A stretch of DNA of 64,000 nucleotides from Pseudopedobacter alpinus (GCF_042684645.1 NZ_JBHULV010000051.1:1-64000), one strand, 5' to 3'. Counted from the stretch's first letter, positions 37,339 through 47,383 are shown. The notes: generated by a model not told the origin, from the sequence alone. Program-made: numbers and translations.

Positions 37339-40014
37339 CTAAACTATAAAACTTTTAGCTTTAGTTAAAGCAGCTATTAAACCTTCAACATTTTTTCCTC
37401 CGGCTGTCGCAAAAAACGGCTGACCGCCACCACCTCCTTGTATTTCTTTAGCTAGCTCACGTACAATATTTCCAGCATTCATTCCTTTCTCTTTGATGAG
37501 GTTTTCAGAAATCATTACGGTTAATAATGGTTTATCGTCTATGTTAGCAGCTAAAACTACATATAGATTTTCAACTACATCCTTAAGTTGGTAGGCTACA
37601 TTTTTAATGGCTTCTGCATTTGGTAATGCTACCATTTCGGCAATAAAATTAATACCATTAATATTTTCTACTTTAGCTTTCAACTCGTCTTTTAAGCCAG
37701 ATGCTTTTGCCAAAACGGCTTTTTCTACTTCTTTTTTAAGCTTATTATTTTCTTCCACTAAAGCTTCAACAGTTTTAGCTAAATCGGTAGGTTTTTTTAA
37801 GATTTCTTTTAAGCTTTTCAGTAATTCATCCTGTTCATTGATGAATGTTTCTGCTTTGATAGCCGTAATGGCTTCAATTCTACGAACACCGGCCGCAACA
37901 GCACTTTCAGATACAATTTTAAAATAACCAATTTGACCAGTTGTAGGAACATGAGTTCCTCCACAAAGTTCTTTTGAATAACCATCCTGAAATGTAATTA
38001 CCCTTACAAAATCACCGTATTTTTCGCCGAATAAAGCCGTTACGCCACTATCTAAAGCCTGCTGATAAGGCACATTTCTTTCTTCTTTAAGTGCAATATT
38101 TTCTCTTATTTTTTCGTTAACGATGCCTTCAATTTTTTTCAATTCTTCATCAGTTACTTTAGAGAAATGAGAGAAATCAAAACGTAAAACATTTTCGTTA
38201 ACTAAACTTCCTTTTTGATTGACATGCGAGCCTAAAACCATTTTTAAAGCAGCATGTAAAAGATGTGTTGCCGAGTGGTTGTTCTCTGTTAGCATTCTTT
38301 TCTGACTATCAACTCTGGCGACAAAATTAGCTTCTAAATTCTTTGGCAAAGCATCTACAAAATGAATAAATAAGCCGTTTTCTTTTTTGGTATCAGTAAT
38401 TTTAATTTCTTCACCCTCTCCTATCAATAAACCTGCATCTCCAACCTGACCACCACTTTCTGCATAAAAAGGTGTACGATCTAATACCAATTGATATTGT
38501 TCTTTTCCTTTTGCAGTTACCTTACGATATTTTAAAATATGGGCATGAATTTCTAAATCATCATAACCTACAAATTCTACTTCATCGCCTACAGTAACTT
38601 TGATCCAATCTTCTGTATCAACTGCGGTGGCAGCTCTTGAACGTTCTTTTTGTTTTTGGAGCTCGGTTTCGAAACCTTGCATATCAACTTCTAAACCTTT
38701 TTCACGAGCCATTAATTCTGTTAAATCTATCGGAAAGCCGAAAGTATCGTAAAGCTCAAAAGCAAAATTTCCAGAAACTGTATCTGTTAGTCTTTCATCT
38801 ATTGAAATCGCTTTTTCATTCTCAAAATGATGAACCCCTGTGAATCCATCTGTTATTATTCCTTCAAATCTTGAAATCCCCTTTTCTAAAGTCCTTAAAA
38901 AGCTGTTCTCCTCTTCCAATACTACTTTCTGTACAAAATCTTTCTGACTATACAATTCATCAAAAACACCTTTAAACTGATCGGCTAATAATGGCACTAA
39001 TTGATTTAAAAATGGTTCTTTCAGGTTTAAGTATTGATAAGCATATCTAACTGCTCTTCTCAAAATCCTACGGATGACATAACCAGCTTTATTATTTGAT
39101 GGTAATTGTCCGTCGGCAATAGCAAAAGCAATGGCTCTAATATGGTCAGACATTACACGCATGGCAATGTCGGTTTTCTCTTCTTTTCCGTACGCAATTC
39201 CACTTTTTTCAGCAATGAATTGAATCATTGGTTGGAAAACATCGGTATCGTAATTTGAGGTTTTATTTTGAATAACACGCACCAAACGCTCAAAACCCAT
39301 TCCGGTATCCACATGTTGTGCTGGTAAAGTTTTTAAGCTTCCGTCTTTTAATCGGTTAAACTGCATAAATACATTATTCCAGATTTCAATTACTTGAGGA
39401 TGGTCTGCGTTTACCAAGGTAGCGCCTTCAATTTGAGATCTCTCTTCATCAGGGCGACTGTCAAAATGAATTTCTGAACATGGCCCACATGGACCAGTTT
39501 CGCCCATTTCCCAAAAATTATCCTTTTTATTTCCTAAAAGTATTTTGTCTTCATCAACAAATTGTTTCCAGAAATCAAAAGCTTCTTGGTCTTTTGGTAA
39601 ACCTTCTTTATCATCACCTTCAAAAATGGTTACATATAACCTATTTTTTGGTAGTTGATAAACAGCAGTCAGTAATTCCCAACTCCAGGCAATAGCATCT
39701 TTTTTAAAATAATCACCAAAACTCCAATTACCTAACATCTCAAACATGGTATGGTGGTAAGTATCAATACCAACTTCTTCTAAATCGTTATGCTTGCCAG
39801 AAACACGTAAACAACGTTGTGTATCCGCAACTCTTAAGTACTTAATAGTTGCTTCACCTAAAAACAAGTCTTTAAATTGGTTCATCCCGGCATTGGTAAA
39901 CATCAATGTTGGGTCGTTTTTTACAACTATAGGGGCCGATGAAACAATTTGATGTTCTTTACTTTTGAAAAAATCTAAAAATTGTTGACGAATTTGTTGT
40001 GCGGTCATACTCAT
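37339..40014 (-). CDS. alaS: Alanyl-tRNA synthetase
   Basis: Charges tRNA-Ala with alanine in the cytoplasm. The start at 40014 (MSMTAQQIRQQFLDFFKSK) gives 891 residues, normal for the family; the frame could open at 40062 but those extra residues are not family-like. Visible signatures: class II motif region FTNAGMNQFKDLFLG, RCLRVSGKHNDLEEVG, NMFEMLGNWSFGDYFK-type segment, editing-domain metal site HSATH plus CGGTH, and a C-terminal glycine run GGGGGQPFFATAGG typical of the C-Ala domain. Stands alone with its own terminator. A TATATTTG box ends six bases before the start codon, so the message may be leaderless or nearly so. Confidence 0.97.
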   Translation of the reverse strand: MSMTAQQIRQQFLDFFKSKEHQIVSSAPIVVKNDPTLMFTNAGMNQFKDLFLGEATIKYLRVADTQRCLRVSGKHNDLEEVGIDTYHHTMFEMLGNWSFGDYFKKDAIAWSWELLTAVYQLPKNRLYVTIFEGDDKEGLPKDQEAFDFWKQFVDEDKILLGNKKDNFWEMGETGPCGPCSEIHFDSRPDEERSQIEGATLVNADHPQVIEIWNNVFMQFNRLKDGSLKTLPAQHVDTGMGFERLVRVIQNKTSNYDTDVFQPMIQFIAEKSGIAYGKEEKTDIAMRVMSDHIRAIAFAIADGQLPSNNKAGYVIRRILRRAVRYAYQYLNLKEPFLNQLVPLLADQFKGVFDELYSQKDFVQKVVLEEENSFLRTLEKGISRFEGIITDGFTGVHHFENEKAISIDERLTDTVSGNFAFELYDTFGFPIDLTELMAREKGLEVDMQGFETELQKQKERSRAATAVDTEDWIKVTVGDEVEFVGYDDLEIHAHILKYRKVTAKGKEQYQLVLDRTPFYAESGGQVGDAGLLIGEGEEIKITDTKKENGLFIHFVDALPKNLEANFVARVDSQKRMLTENNHSATHLLHAALKMVLGSHVNQKGSLVNENVLRFDFSHFSKVTDEELKKIEGIVNEKIRENIALKEERNVPYQQALDSGVTALFGEKYGDFVRVITFQDGYSKELCGGTHVPTTGQIGYFKIVSESAVAAGVRRIEAITAIKAETFINEQDELLKSLKEILKKPTDLAKTVEALVEENNKLKKEVEKAVLAKASGLKDELKAKVENINGINFIAEMVALPNAEAIKNVAYQLKDVVENLYVVLAANIDDKPLLTVMISENLIKEKGMNAGNIVRELAKEIQGGGGGQPFFATAGGKNVEGLIAALTKAKSFIV

Positions 40015-40020
40015 AAGCTG

Positions 40021-40028
40021 CAAATATA
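40021..40028 (-). promoter_or_regulatory. Probable -7 box of alaS promoter
   Basis: On the minus strand TATATTTG matches the Bacteroidota consensus TAnnTTTG, six bases before the first alaS ATG. No clear TTTG at -33. Confidence 0.35.
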
Positions 40029-40207
40029 ATGAGATTAAGCAGTTTAAAAGGATGATTTTCACTTAATCTTTAAAAATATTTACCTCATAAATCTTCATTT
40101 TTAATGTAAATTAATGTCCTAGATAATAAAAATGCACTAAATAGAGTACATTAATGCAATACTAAATATGAACAAATCAACCTATAAATGTATTATTTGG
40201 GATTACT

Positions 40208-40215
40208 TAATTTTG
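40208..40215 (+). promoter_or_regulatory. Probable -7 box upstream of the glycine-zipper lipoprotein
   Basis: TAATTTTG matches the TAnnTTTG consensus and lies 46 bases before the ATG at 40262. A -33 TTTG at the right distance is not evident. Confidence 0.4.
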
Positions 40216-40261
40216 GCATCATACTTACATAGTGGCTATTGTAGTATATAAATTTAGAATC

Positions 40262-40696
40262 ATGAAAAAGTTATTAGGAATAGTTATAATAGCAGCAAGT
40301 TTAGCCGCTTGTAACAACAAATACAAAGCAAGTTCTGAAGAAAGGGCAGATTCAATTAAAATGATGAAAGACAGTTTAACTCTTGATAGTTTTAAAAGAG
40401 TAGAAACTGCCAAATTAGAAGCAGAAAAAGAGCAGCAAGAAGCCGCGGCAATAGCTGCAAGTAAGCCTGCTGTAGTTAATAACTATAATACAACAACTAC
40501 ACAAGCAGAGCCACAGAAAAAAGGTTGGAGTTCTGCTGCTAAAGGTGCAGTTATTGGTGGCGCAGCTGGTGCAGTTGGTGGTGCTTTGATAGATAAGAAA
40601 TCAGGTAGAGGTGCAGTAATAGGTGGTGCAGCTGGTGCAGGTGCTGGTTACTTAATTGGAAGAGATAAAGATAAAAAAACTGGTAGAGCTCAATAA
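40262..40696 (+). CDS. Glycine-zipper outer-membrane lipoprotein
   Basis: 144-residue lipoprotein starting MKKLLGIVIIAASLAAC (lipobox SLAAC). I chose this start rather than one ten codons upstream because it begins directly with the signal peptide. A charged, probably coiled-coil stretch (about 25-65, rich in Lys, Glu and Ala) is followed by two glycine-zipper segments: GAVIGGAAGAVGGALI and GAVIGGAAGAGAGYLIG (about 98-135). Such YMGG/Gly-zipper modules insert in or lie along membranes (SlyB/OsmB-like architecture). One of the few plus-strand genes in the window; it has its own promoter and a strong terminator. Function unknown beyond likely envelope role. Confidence 0.8.
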   Translation: MKKLLGIVIIAASLAACNNKYKASSEERADSIKMMKDSLTLDSFKRVETAKLEAEKEQQEAAAIAASKPAVVNNYNTTTTQAEPQKKGWSSAAKGAVIGGAAGAVGGALIDKKSGRGAVIGGAAGAGAGYLIGRDKDKKTGRAQ

Positions 40697-40725
40697 GTTA
40701 ACACTCATAAACTCAATCATATATT

Positions 40726-40763
40726 AAATCCTCGGTTTTTTAATTCAAACCGAGGATTTTTTT
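40726..40763 (+). terminator. Strong intrinsic terminator after the glycine-zipper gene
   Basis: A perfect 13-bp stem, AAATCCTCGGTTT/AAACCGAGGATTT, with an 8-base loop and seven T in total at the 3' end. Confidence 0.9.
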
Positions 40764-40812
40764 ATACATCTTCACAGAGATTTTTAAGTCGATAATCTTA
40801 AATATATATTAT

Positions 40813-40956
40813 ATGAAAGTATTTTTTAGGTTAATTAACCGCGTAAATAAATCTATATTACCAAGCTTATACAAAAGAGACCCAAGCAAATTATCGAAAT
40901 TTGAGAAATTAATTACTTGGTTTAGATATTGGGTTTTATTAAAAAGCTTAGACTGA
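40813..40956 (+). CDS. Small conserved basic protein, 47 residues
   Basis: Begins MKVFFRLINRVNKSILPSLY and ends WFRYWVLLKSLD. The layout (Asn-Lys-x-Ile/Leu-Leu-Pro-Ser, then Asp/Lys-Leu-Ser-Lys, then a C-terminal Arg-Tyr-Trp-Val helix) is one I recall in very short Bacteroidota proteins that are sometimes mislabelled SsrA-binding protein. It is strongly basic with an amphipathic C-terminal part. It lies between two good terminators, with its stop 28 bases before the shared 40984-41020 hairpin, which supports a real transcript. Function unknown. Confidence 0.6.
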   Translation: MKVFFRLINRVNKSILPSLYKRDPSKLSKFEKLITWFRYWVLLKSLD

Positions 40957-40983
40957 TTATTAAACTATGAAATTGATTAAAAT

Positions 40984-41020
40984 AAAAAAGGCTATCTCAA
41001 TTTCTTGAGATAGCCTTTTT
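40984..41020. terminator. Bidirectional terminator between the small ORF and gltD
   Basis: A perfect 16-bp stem (AAAAAGGCTATCTCAA/TTGAGATAGCCTTTTT) with a 4-base loop, A-rich on one side and T-rich on the other, in the gap between convergent genes. It can end transcription from both directions. Confidence 0.9.
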
Positions 41021-41037
41021 GTATCAATAGTATTTTA

Positions 41038-42516
41038 TTAAAATGCGTTATCAAAAACGTTAATGGCATCTTTACTTTCTAAAGATGAGTATCCCATTAA
41101 GTATTCATCAACTTTACGAGCTGCCTCTCTACCTTCTGAAATTGCCCAAACAACTAAAGATTGTCCTCTACGCATATCTCCTGCAGCAAAAACTTTATCA
41201 ACGCTAGTTTTGTAATTCCCTTCTGTAGCGTCAACATTTTTTCGTCCATCAAGCTTTACACCTAATTGCTCCAGCATTCCTTCATATTGAGGATTTAAGA
41301 AACCCATTGCTAAGAAAACTCTTTCGCAAGGAATTGTTTTTTCAGTTCCTTCAATTCCAGTAAACTTAGTTGGACGCCCTAAAAAGTCTGTCTCCCACTC
41401 TACTTCACTAATTTTTAATCCTATTAAATTACCATCAGCATCACCAATAAATTCTTTTGTATTGATGGCCCAAAAACGTTCGCAACCTTCTTCGTGAGAG
41501 CTTGTAGTTTTTAACAACATTGGATATTGCGGCCAAGGCATATTAATGGTTCTTTCTTTTGGTGGTTGAAACATCAATTCAAACTGTGTTACAGATTTTG
41601 CACCTTGTCTATTTGAAGTACCTACACAATCAGAACCTGTATCGCCACCACCAATAACTACAACATTTTTGCCTTTCGCAGAAATTTCTTCTTCATTAAC
41701 AGCAACGCTTGCAACTTTTTTGTTTGATTGTTTTAAAAATTCCATAGCGTAATAAACACCTTTAAACTGGCGACCAGGAATTGGTAAATCACGAGGAACT
41801 GTAGAGCCACCTGCTAAAACAACAGCATCGAAATTAGCTACTAGTTCATTAGCACTAATGTCTTTACCAACTTCAGTATTAAACTTAAAGTTGATACCGC
41901 TTTCTTTCATCACGTTAATTCTACGCTCAACAACAGCTTTATCTAATTTAAAATCTGGAATCCCATATCTTAATAAACCACCAGCATAATCATCTCTTTC
42001 AAAAACAGTAACTATATGCCCAACTTTATTTAATTGTGCAGCTGCTGCCATACCTGCCGGGCCAGAACCCACAATAGCTACAGATTTACCTGATTTTAAA
42101 ATTGGTTGGTAAGGCTTAACAAAACCTTTTTCGTAAGCAATTTCGATAATATGTTTTTCTATTTCTTCTATGGCAACCGCAGGTTTGTTAATCCCCAAAA
42201 CACATGCAGCTTCGCAAGGTGCAGGGCAAATTCTGCCTGTAAACTCCGGAAAGTTATTTGTAGAACTTAAAATTTTATAAGCTTCTTGCCAGTTTTCTTT
42301 ATAAACAGCATCATTAAATTCTGGTATAACATTACCAAGCGGGCAACCATTATGACAAAACGGAATTCCACAGTTCATACATCTTGCAGACTGTTGGTTC
42401 AGTTTTTCATCTGAATACATGCCTACAAATTCATTATAATTTTTTACTCTATCTTGAGCAGGTACTTTTTCTGGAAGTTCTCTTCCGTACTCCTTAAATC
42501 CTGTTATTTTTCCCAT
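41038..42516 (-). CDS. gltD: Glutamate synthase (NADPH) small subunit
   Basis: 492-residue cytoplasmic flavoprotein that passes electrons from NADPH through FAD and iron-sulphur clusters to GltB for making glutamate from glutamine and 2-oxoglutarate. N-terminal cluster-binding cysteines are in CMNCGIPFCHNGCPLGN and CPAPCEAACVLG. The FAD-binding site is VAIVGSGPAGMAAAAQL and the NADPH site VVVIGGGDTGSDCVG. A C-terminal GDMRRGQSLVVWAISEGR completes the FAD site. Full length. One base separates it from gltB upstream, so the pair is one operon, ending at the 40984-41020 hairpin. Confidence 0.97.
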   Translation of the reverse strand: MGKITGFKEYGRELPEKVPAQDRVKNYNEFVGMYSDEKLNQQSARCMNCGIPFCHNGCPLGNVIPEFNDAVYKENWQEAYKILSSTNNFPEFTGRICPAPCEAACVLGINKPAVAIEEIEKHIIEIAYEKGFVKPYQPILKSGKSVAIVGSGPAGMAAAAQLNKVGHIVTVFERDDYAGGLLRYGIPDFKLDKAVVERRINVMKESGINFKFNTEVGKDISANELVANFDAVVLAGGSTVPRDLPIPGRQFKGVYYAMEFLKQSNKKVASVAVNEEEISAKGKNVVVIGGGDTGSDCVGTSNRQGAKSVTQFELMFQPPKERTINMPWPQYPMLLKTTSSHEEGCERFWAINTKEFIGDADGNLIGLKISEVEWETDFLGRPTKFTGIEGTEKTIPCERVFLAMGFLNPQYEGMLEQLGVKLDGRKNVDATEGNYKTSVDKVFAAGDMRRGQSLVVWAISEGREAARKVDEYLMGYSSLESKDAINVFDNAF

Positions 42517-42517
42517 T

Positions 42518-45500
42518 TTAATAAATTGATTCTAATTGCTGTTTCTGAGCCAATACTTTTTTAAACTCTTTTGGAAACACTTTTATGAACTTAGAAGACT
42601 CATCTTTCCAATTATCTACTAAGCGTTTAGCTAAAGAACTTTGTGTTAATTGGTAGTGTTTGCGTAATAACTTAATAATTAATTCTTCGTCTTTAGGATT
42701 TAAAGGATCTAAATCAACCATTTCTAAATTACAGTTATCTGCAAATTCGCCATCAATATCATAAATTAAAGCAATACCTCCGCTCATTCCAGCAGCAAAG
42801 TTTCTACCTGTTTTACCAATAATTAATGCAATACCACCTGTCATATATTCACAACCATGGTCTCCAACTCCTTCAACAACAGCGGTTGCTCCAGAGTTTC
42901 TTACTGCAAAACGTTCTCCTGCTTGCCCTCTTATAAACAACTCTCCAGATGTTGCACCGTATAAAATTACGTTACCAACAATAATATTATCCTCTGGCAC
43001 AAAAGAGCTCTCTTTTGATGGGTAAACAGCTAACTGTGCTCCTGACAATCCTTTCCCTACATAGTCATTTCCTTCTCCTTCTAATTCAAAAGAAATACCT
43101 TTTGCTGCAAAAGCACCAAAACTTTGACCTGCAGAACCTATAAATTTATAGTTAATGGTATTGTCTGGTAAGCCAGCAGAACCGTAAATTTTAGCAATCT
43201 CGTTTGATAAAAGGGTACCAACTGTTCTGTCTGTATTCTTGATTGGGAATTCGCCAAAAACTGGAGTTCTACTTTCTAAAGCAATTTTAGCTGCCTCAAA
43301 TAATTTCCAATCAATGATATTATCCATTCCATGATCTTGAGATTCGCTATTATATAATGTCATTCCTTTTGGATATTCCATAGGGTGTAACATTGCAGAA
43401 AAATCTAATTTTTTAGCTTTCCAATGCGTAATATCTTCTCTCATTTTCAAGAATTGAACTCTTCCAACCATTTCATTAATGGTTTTAAAACCTAGTTCGG
43501 CCATTATTTCTCTCAATTCATGCGCCATGAATTGGAAAAGATTAACCACGTGTTCTGGCTTACCACTAAAAAGTTTTCTTAATTCAGGGTCTTGAGTTGC
43601 AACACCTACAGGGCAAGTATTTAAATGACATTTACGCATCATAATACAACCTCCTGCAACTAAAGCTGCTGTAGCTACACCCCATTCTTCGGCACCTAAT
43701 AAAGCTGCAATAGCTAAATCTCTACCCGTTTTTAATTGTCCGTCGGCTTGTAAAACAACCCTACTTCTTAATTTATTTTTAACTAAAGTTTGATGCGCTT
43801 CTGCTAAACCAAGTTCCCAAGGTAAACCAGCATGTTTTACAGAACTTATTGGCGAAGCACCTGTACCACCATCGTAACCTGCAATTAAAATTACATCGGC
43901 ATGTGCTTTAGCAACACCTGCAGCAATGGTACCTACACCAGCTTTAGAAACCAATTTAACGTTAATTCTTGCTGCTCTATTGGCATTTTTTAAATCGAAA
44001 ATAAGCTGAGCTAAATCTTCAATAGAATAAATATCATGGTGAGGTGGAGGAGAAATTAATCCTACACCAGGTGTTGAGTGACGAGTTTTTGCAATCCAAT
44101 CATCTACTTTATCGCCGGGTAATTGGCCACCTTCTCCTGGTTTTGCACCCTGAGCCATTTTAATCTGTAACTCATCTGCATTGGTTAAATAATTGATGGT
44201 AACACCAAATCTACCAGATGCAACTTGTTTAATGGCAGAACGCATGGAATCTCCGTTCTCCATTGGTTTGTAACGCATCTCATCTTCACCACCTTCTCCA
44301 GTATTGCTTTTAGCACCAATACGGTTCATAGCAATAGCTAAGGTACTGTGTGCCTCGTGAGATACAGATCCAAAAGACATAGCACCTGTAGCAAAACGCT
44401 TCATGATGTTTTCTGCTGGTTCTACTTCATCAATACTTATTGGCTCACGGTGTTTTGCAAAATCAAGCAATCCACGTAAAGTGTACATTTTATCTTTTTG
44501 ATCATTTACTGCACTTGCATACTTTTTATAGGTTTCGTAATCACCTGTTTTAGTTGCATGTTGTAACAAATGAACTGTTGTTGGGTTAAATAAATGAGCT
44601 TCTCCCCTACGTTTCCATTGGTAAAAACCACCTTCTGGCAGTAATTGCTCTGCATCACCTTTAAAACCGTTAATATGTTTAGACAAAGCTTCGCGAGCAA
44701 TTTCATCTAAACCCAAACCGCTTATGCGGCTAATTCCTCCACAAAAATATTTATCTACAACTTCCTTGTTTAAACCTAATATCTCAAAAACTTGCGAGCC
44801 ATGGTATGATTGTAAAGTTGAGATTCCCATTTTAGAGAAAATCTTTAACAAACCATCACAAACAGATTTTACATAGTTTTTAACTAAAACAGTTTCTTCT
44901 AAAGGAGTGTCGTATTTATCGTCAGCTTTAATAGCTGAGATTGATGCTATAGCTAAATAAGGATTAATGGCCGTTGCACCAAAAGCCAATAAACAAGCAA
45001 AATGATGAACTTCCCAAACATCTCCAGCTTCAACAACTAAACCAACAGCACCTCTTAAACCTTTCTTAATTAAGAAATGGTGCACTGCTGAAACAGCTAA
45101 TAAAGACGGTATTGGAGCATGTTCAGAATCTATCGCTCTATCAGATAAAATTAAAACTTCAAAACCATCATTTACAGCGTCTTCTGCATAACGGCAAAGT
45201 CTGTCAATTCCTCTTTCTAAAGAGCCTTCTAAACCATCGGCTTTAAAGTAAGTTTGTAAGGTTTTAGCGTTAAATAAACCTGTATCAATACTTCTTAATT
45301 TTTCAAGTTCGCTATCTTTTAAAATAGGTTGTTTTAAGGTAACGCAATGGCAGTGCATTTTATCTTCATCTAAAATATTACCATTATTCCCTATAAAAGT
45401 AGCTAAACTCATTACCAAACGCTCTCTAATTGGATCTATTGGTGGGTTAGTTACTTGGGCAAAAAACTGTTTAAAGTAACTTGATAAATGTTGAGGACGA

Positions 45501-47038
45501 TCTGATAAAACTGCCAAAGGAACATCAGTACCCATTGAGCCAATTGGCTCTTTGCCATCTAAAGCCATAGGCTTAATAATGGTATCTATATCCTCGCGAC
45601 TGTAACCAAAAACTTTTTGGTAACGATAAACAGATTCTTTAGACATGTTAGTAAAAGAAACCCTTGGCTCAGGTAACTCTTCTAATCTAATTTTATAATT
45701 ATCTATCCAAGTGCCATAAGGTTGGCGACTTGCAATCTGAGTTTTAATTTCATCATCGGTGATGATTTTGCCGTTTTCTGTATCAATTAAGAACATTTTA
45801 CCTGGCTGCAATCTTCCTTTTCTAAGAATTGTTTTCTCATCTAAAGCAATTACACCCGCTTCTGATGCTACAATAACGGTGTCTTCATTGGTAATGGCAT
45901 ATCTTAAAGGACGTAAACCATTTCTATCTAAAATAGAACCTATTAATTTACCATCTGTAAAAGTTAGAGCTGCTGGGCCATCCCAAGGTTCCATAATTGT
46001 TGCATGAAACTCGTAAAAAGCTTTTTTCAACGGGTCCATTGCTTCATTGCCATCCCAAGCTTCTGGAACCAACATCATCATTACATGTGGTAATGAGCGC
46101 CCCGAGTGCATTAAGATTTCAACTATATTGTCTAAACAAGCAGAGTCTGATTGGTTATTATCAATAACTGGCAATAAAATTTCCATCTCTTCTTGTGTAA
46201 AGAATGGAGAAACTAAAGACCTTACACCTGCATAAAACCAGTTTAAATTACCTGTTAAAGTATTAATCTCGCCATTGTGAGACATACATCTAAAAGGTTG
46301 TGCTAGTTTCCAAGATGGAAAAGTATTGGTAGAAAAACGAGAGTGAATCATCCCGAAAGCTGAAACCACTCGCTCATCTTGTAAATCTTGATAATACTGA
46401 CGAACTTGATAAGTTGTTAACTGACCTTTGTAAACAATTACTCTTGAAGAGAGAGAAGTGAAATAAAACTCGCCAATATCTGTACCTACTTTTTCTGCAA
46501 GTGTTTTACTTATTAATCTTCTTAAAACATAAAGCTTTCTTTCAAAATCATCGTTATTGGTGATATGATTTGGTTTACCAATAAAAATTTGTCTTACAAG
46601 AGGCTCTACTGATCTTGCTGTTTCACCAACAACATGAGAGTTTACTGGCACTTTTCTGTAACCTAAAACAGGAAGTCCCATTTTGGCTGCACAAGCTTCA
46701 ATAATTTTCCTTAATGCTTTTCTGTCATGATTATCTTTGGGAAGAAACATCATCCCTACCCCGTAATTTCCTGGTTCTTTTAAATCTATAGCTTGAGCCA
46801 TACACTCATCAAGAAAAAATTCGTGTGGTATTTGTATCATTATACCTGCTCCGTCTCCACTATCCGGGTCGCATCCACACGCTCCTCTATGCTCCATATT
46901 TTCCAGCATAGTAAGTGCATCAACAATGATATGATGAGACTTTTTTCCATTAATGTTTGTGATAAATCCTGTACCACATGCATCATGTTCAAACTTAGCG
47001 TCGTATAATCCTTGTTGAGTTTGATCTGGTTGATTCAT
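42518..47038 (-). CDS. gltB: Glutamate synthase large subunit
   Basis: 1506-residue GOGAT large subunit. A 20-residue propeptide precedes Cys21 in CGTGF, the glutaminase nucleophile exposed by processing. Class II amidotransferase domain (about 21-430, with HNGEINTLTGN), central and FMN-binding synthase domains (GAMSFGSVSHEAH, TGEGGEDEMR, GYDGGTGASPISS), a 3Fe-4S site CIMMRKCHLNTC, and a C-terminal beta-helix rich in glycine (GATSGELFIRGQAGERFAVR, GDHGCEYMTGGIALI). It makes two glutamates per glutamine and 2-oxoglutarate with GltD. The 360-base upstream region to gmhB holds its promoter. Confidence 0.97.
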   Translation of the reverse strand: MNQPDQTQQGLYDAKFEHDACGTGFITNINGKKSHHIIVDALTMLENMEHRGACGCDPDSGDGAGIMIQIPHEFFLDECMAQAIDLKEPGNYGVGMMFLPKDNHDRKALRKIIEACAAKMGLPVLGYRKVPVNSHVVGETARSVEPLVRQIFIGKPNHITNNDDFERKLYVLRRLISKTLAEKVGTDIGEFYFTSLSSRVIVYKGQLTTYQVRQYYQDLQDERVVSAFGMIHSRFSTNTFPSWKLAQPFRCMSHNGEINTLTGNLNWFYAGVRSLVSPFFTQEEMEILLPVIDNNQSDSACLDNIVEILMHSGRSLPHVMMMLVPEAWDGNEAMDPLKKAFYEFHATIMEPWDGPAALTFTDGKLIGSILDRNGLRPLRYAITNEDTVIVASEAGVIALDEKTILRKGRLQPGKMFLIDTENGKIITDDEIKTQIASRQPYGTWIDNYKIRLEELPEPRVSFTNMSKESVYRYQKVFGYSREDIDTIIKPMALDGKEPIGSMGTDVPLAVLSDRPQHLSSYFKQFFAQVTNPPIDPIRERLVMSLATFIGNNGNILDEDKMHCHCVTLKQPILKDSELEKLRSIDTGLFNAKTLQTYFKADGLEGSLERGIDRLCRYAEDAVNDGFEVLILSDRAIDSEHAPIPSLLAVSAVHHFLIKKGLRGAVGLVVEAGDVWEVHHFACLLAFGATAINPYLAIASISAIKADDKYDTPLEETVLVKNYVKSVCDGLLKIFSKMGISTLQSYHGSQVFEILGLNKEVVDKYFCGGISRISGLGLDEIAREALSKHINGFKGDAEQLLPEGGFYQWKRRGEAHLFNPTTVHLLQHATKTGDYETYKKYASAVNDQKDKMYTLRGLLDFAKHREPISIDEVEPAENIMKRFATGAMSFGSVSHEAHSTLAIAMNRIGAKSNTGEGGEDEMRYKPMENGDSMRSAIKQVASGRFGVTINYLTNADELQIKMAQGAKPGEGGQLPGDKVDDWIAKTRHSTPGVGLISPPPHHDIYSIEDLAQLIFDLKNANRAARINVKLVSKAGVGTIAAGVAKAHADVILIAGYDGGTGASPISSVKHAGLPWELGLAEAHQTLVKNKLRSRVVLQADGQLKTGRDLAIAALLGAEEWGVATAALVAGGCIMMRKCHLNTCPVGVATQDPELRKLFSGKPEHVVNLFQFMAHELREIMAELGFKTINEMVGRVQFLKMREDITHWKAKKLDFSAMLHPMEYPKGMTLYNSESQDHGMDNIIDWKLFEAAKIALESRTPVFGEFPIKNTDRTVGTLLSNEIAKIYGSAGLPDNTINYKFIGSAGQSFGAFAAKGISFELEGEGNDYVGKGLSGAQLAVYPSKESSFVPEDNIIVGNVILYGATSGELFIRGQAGERFAVRNSGATAVVEGVGDHGCEYMTGGIALIIGKTGRNFAAGMSGGIALIYDIDGEFADNCNLEMVDLDPLNPKDEELIIKLLRKHYQLTQSSLAKRLVDNWKDESSKFIKVFPKEFKKVLAQKQQLESIY

Positions 47039-47195
47039 TAAATTCTATTTTTAGTTCGGTTTGGAGTTCAAAATATGAATTTTTTTTCGGATATAGTAAA
47101 TCGGCATTTCTTTTATGAAAAATATAAGAAATGAATACCGAAATGCTTTGCATATTAACAAAAACACAATTTTAACGCCAAATTTTTTAAAAAAT

Positions 47196-47203
47196 CAAAA
47201 TTA
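47196..47203 (-). promoter_or_regulatory. Probable -7 box of gltB promoter
   Basis: TAATTTTG on the minus strand fits TAnnTTTG; CTTG lies 18 bases upstream where the -33 TTTG is expected. It would give a leader of about 150 bases. Confidence 0.35.
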
Positions 47204-47375
47204 AATATCATTTGTTTTATGCAAGCATAATTATTATTGCCAATACTTTTAAGGCTTTAAATGTGTTTAATCGTCGTATTTTCACAAAACTGAGTGTATT
47301 TTTTACACAAGAGGCTTATTTTTAATACTACCCATAAGCACTGTAATCTCAATATTTTTTTTAGCAATAATTATT

Positions 47376-47383
47376 TACCTTCG
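47376..47383 (+). promoter_or_regulatory. Probable -7 box of gmhB promoter
   Basis: TACCTTCG differs by one base from TAnnTTTG and lies 15 bases before the ATG at 47399, giving a very short leader. Confidence 0.4.
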
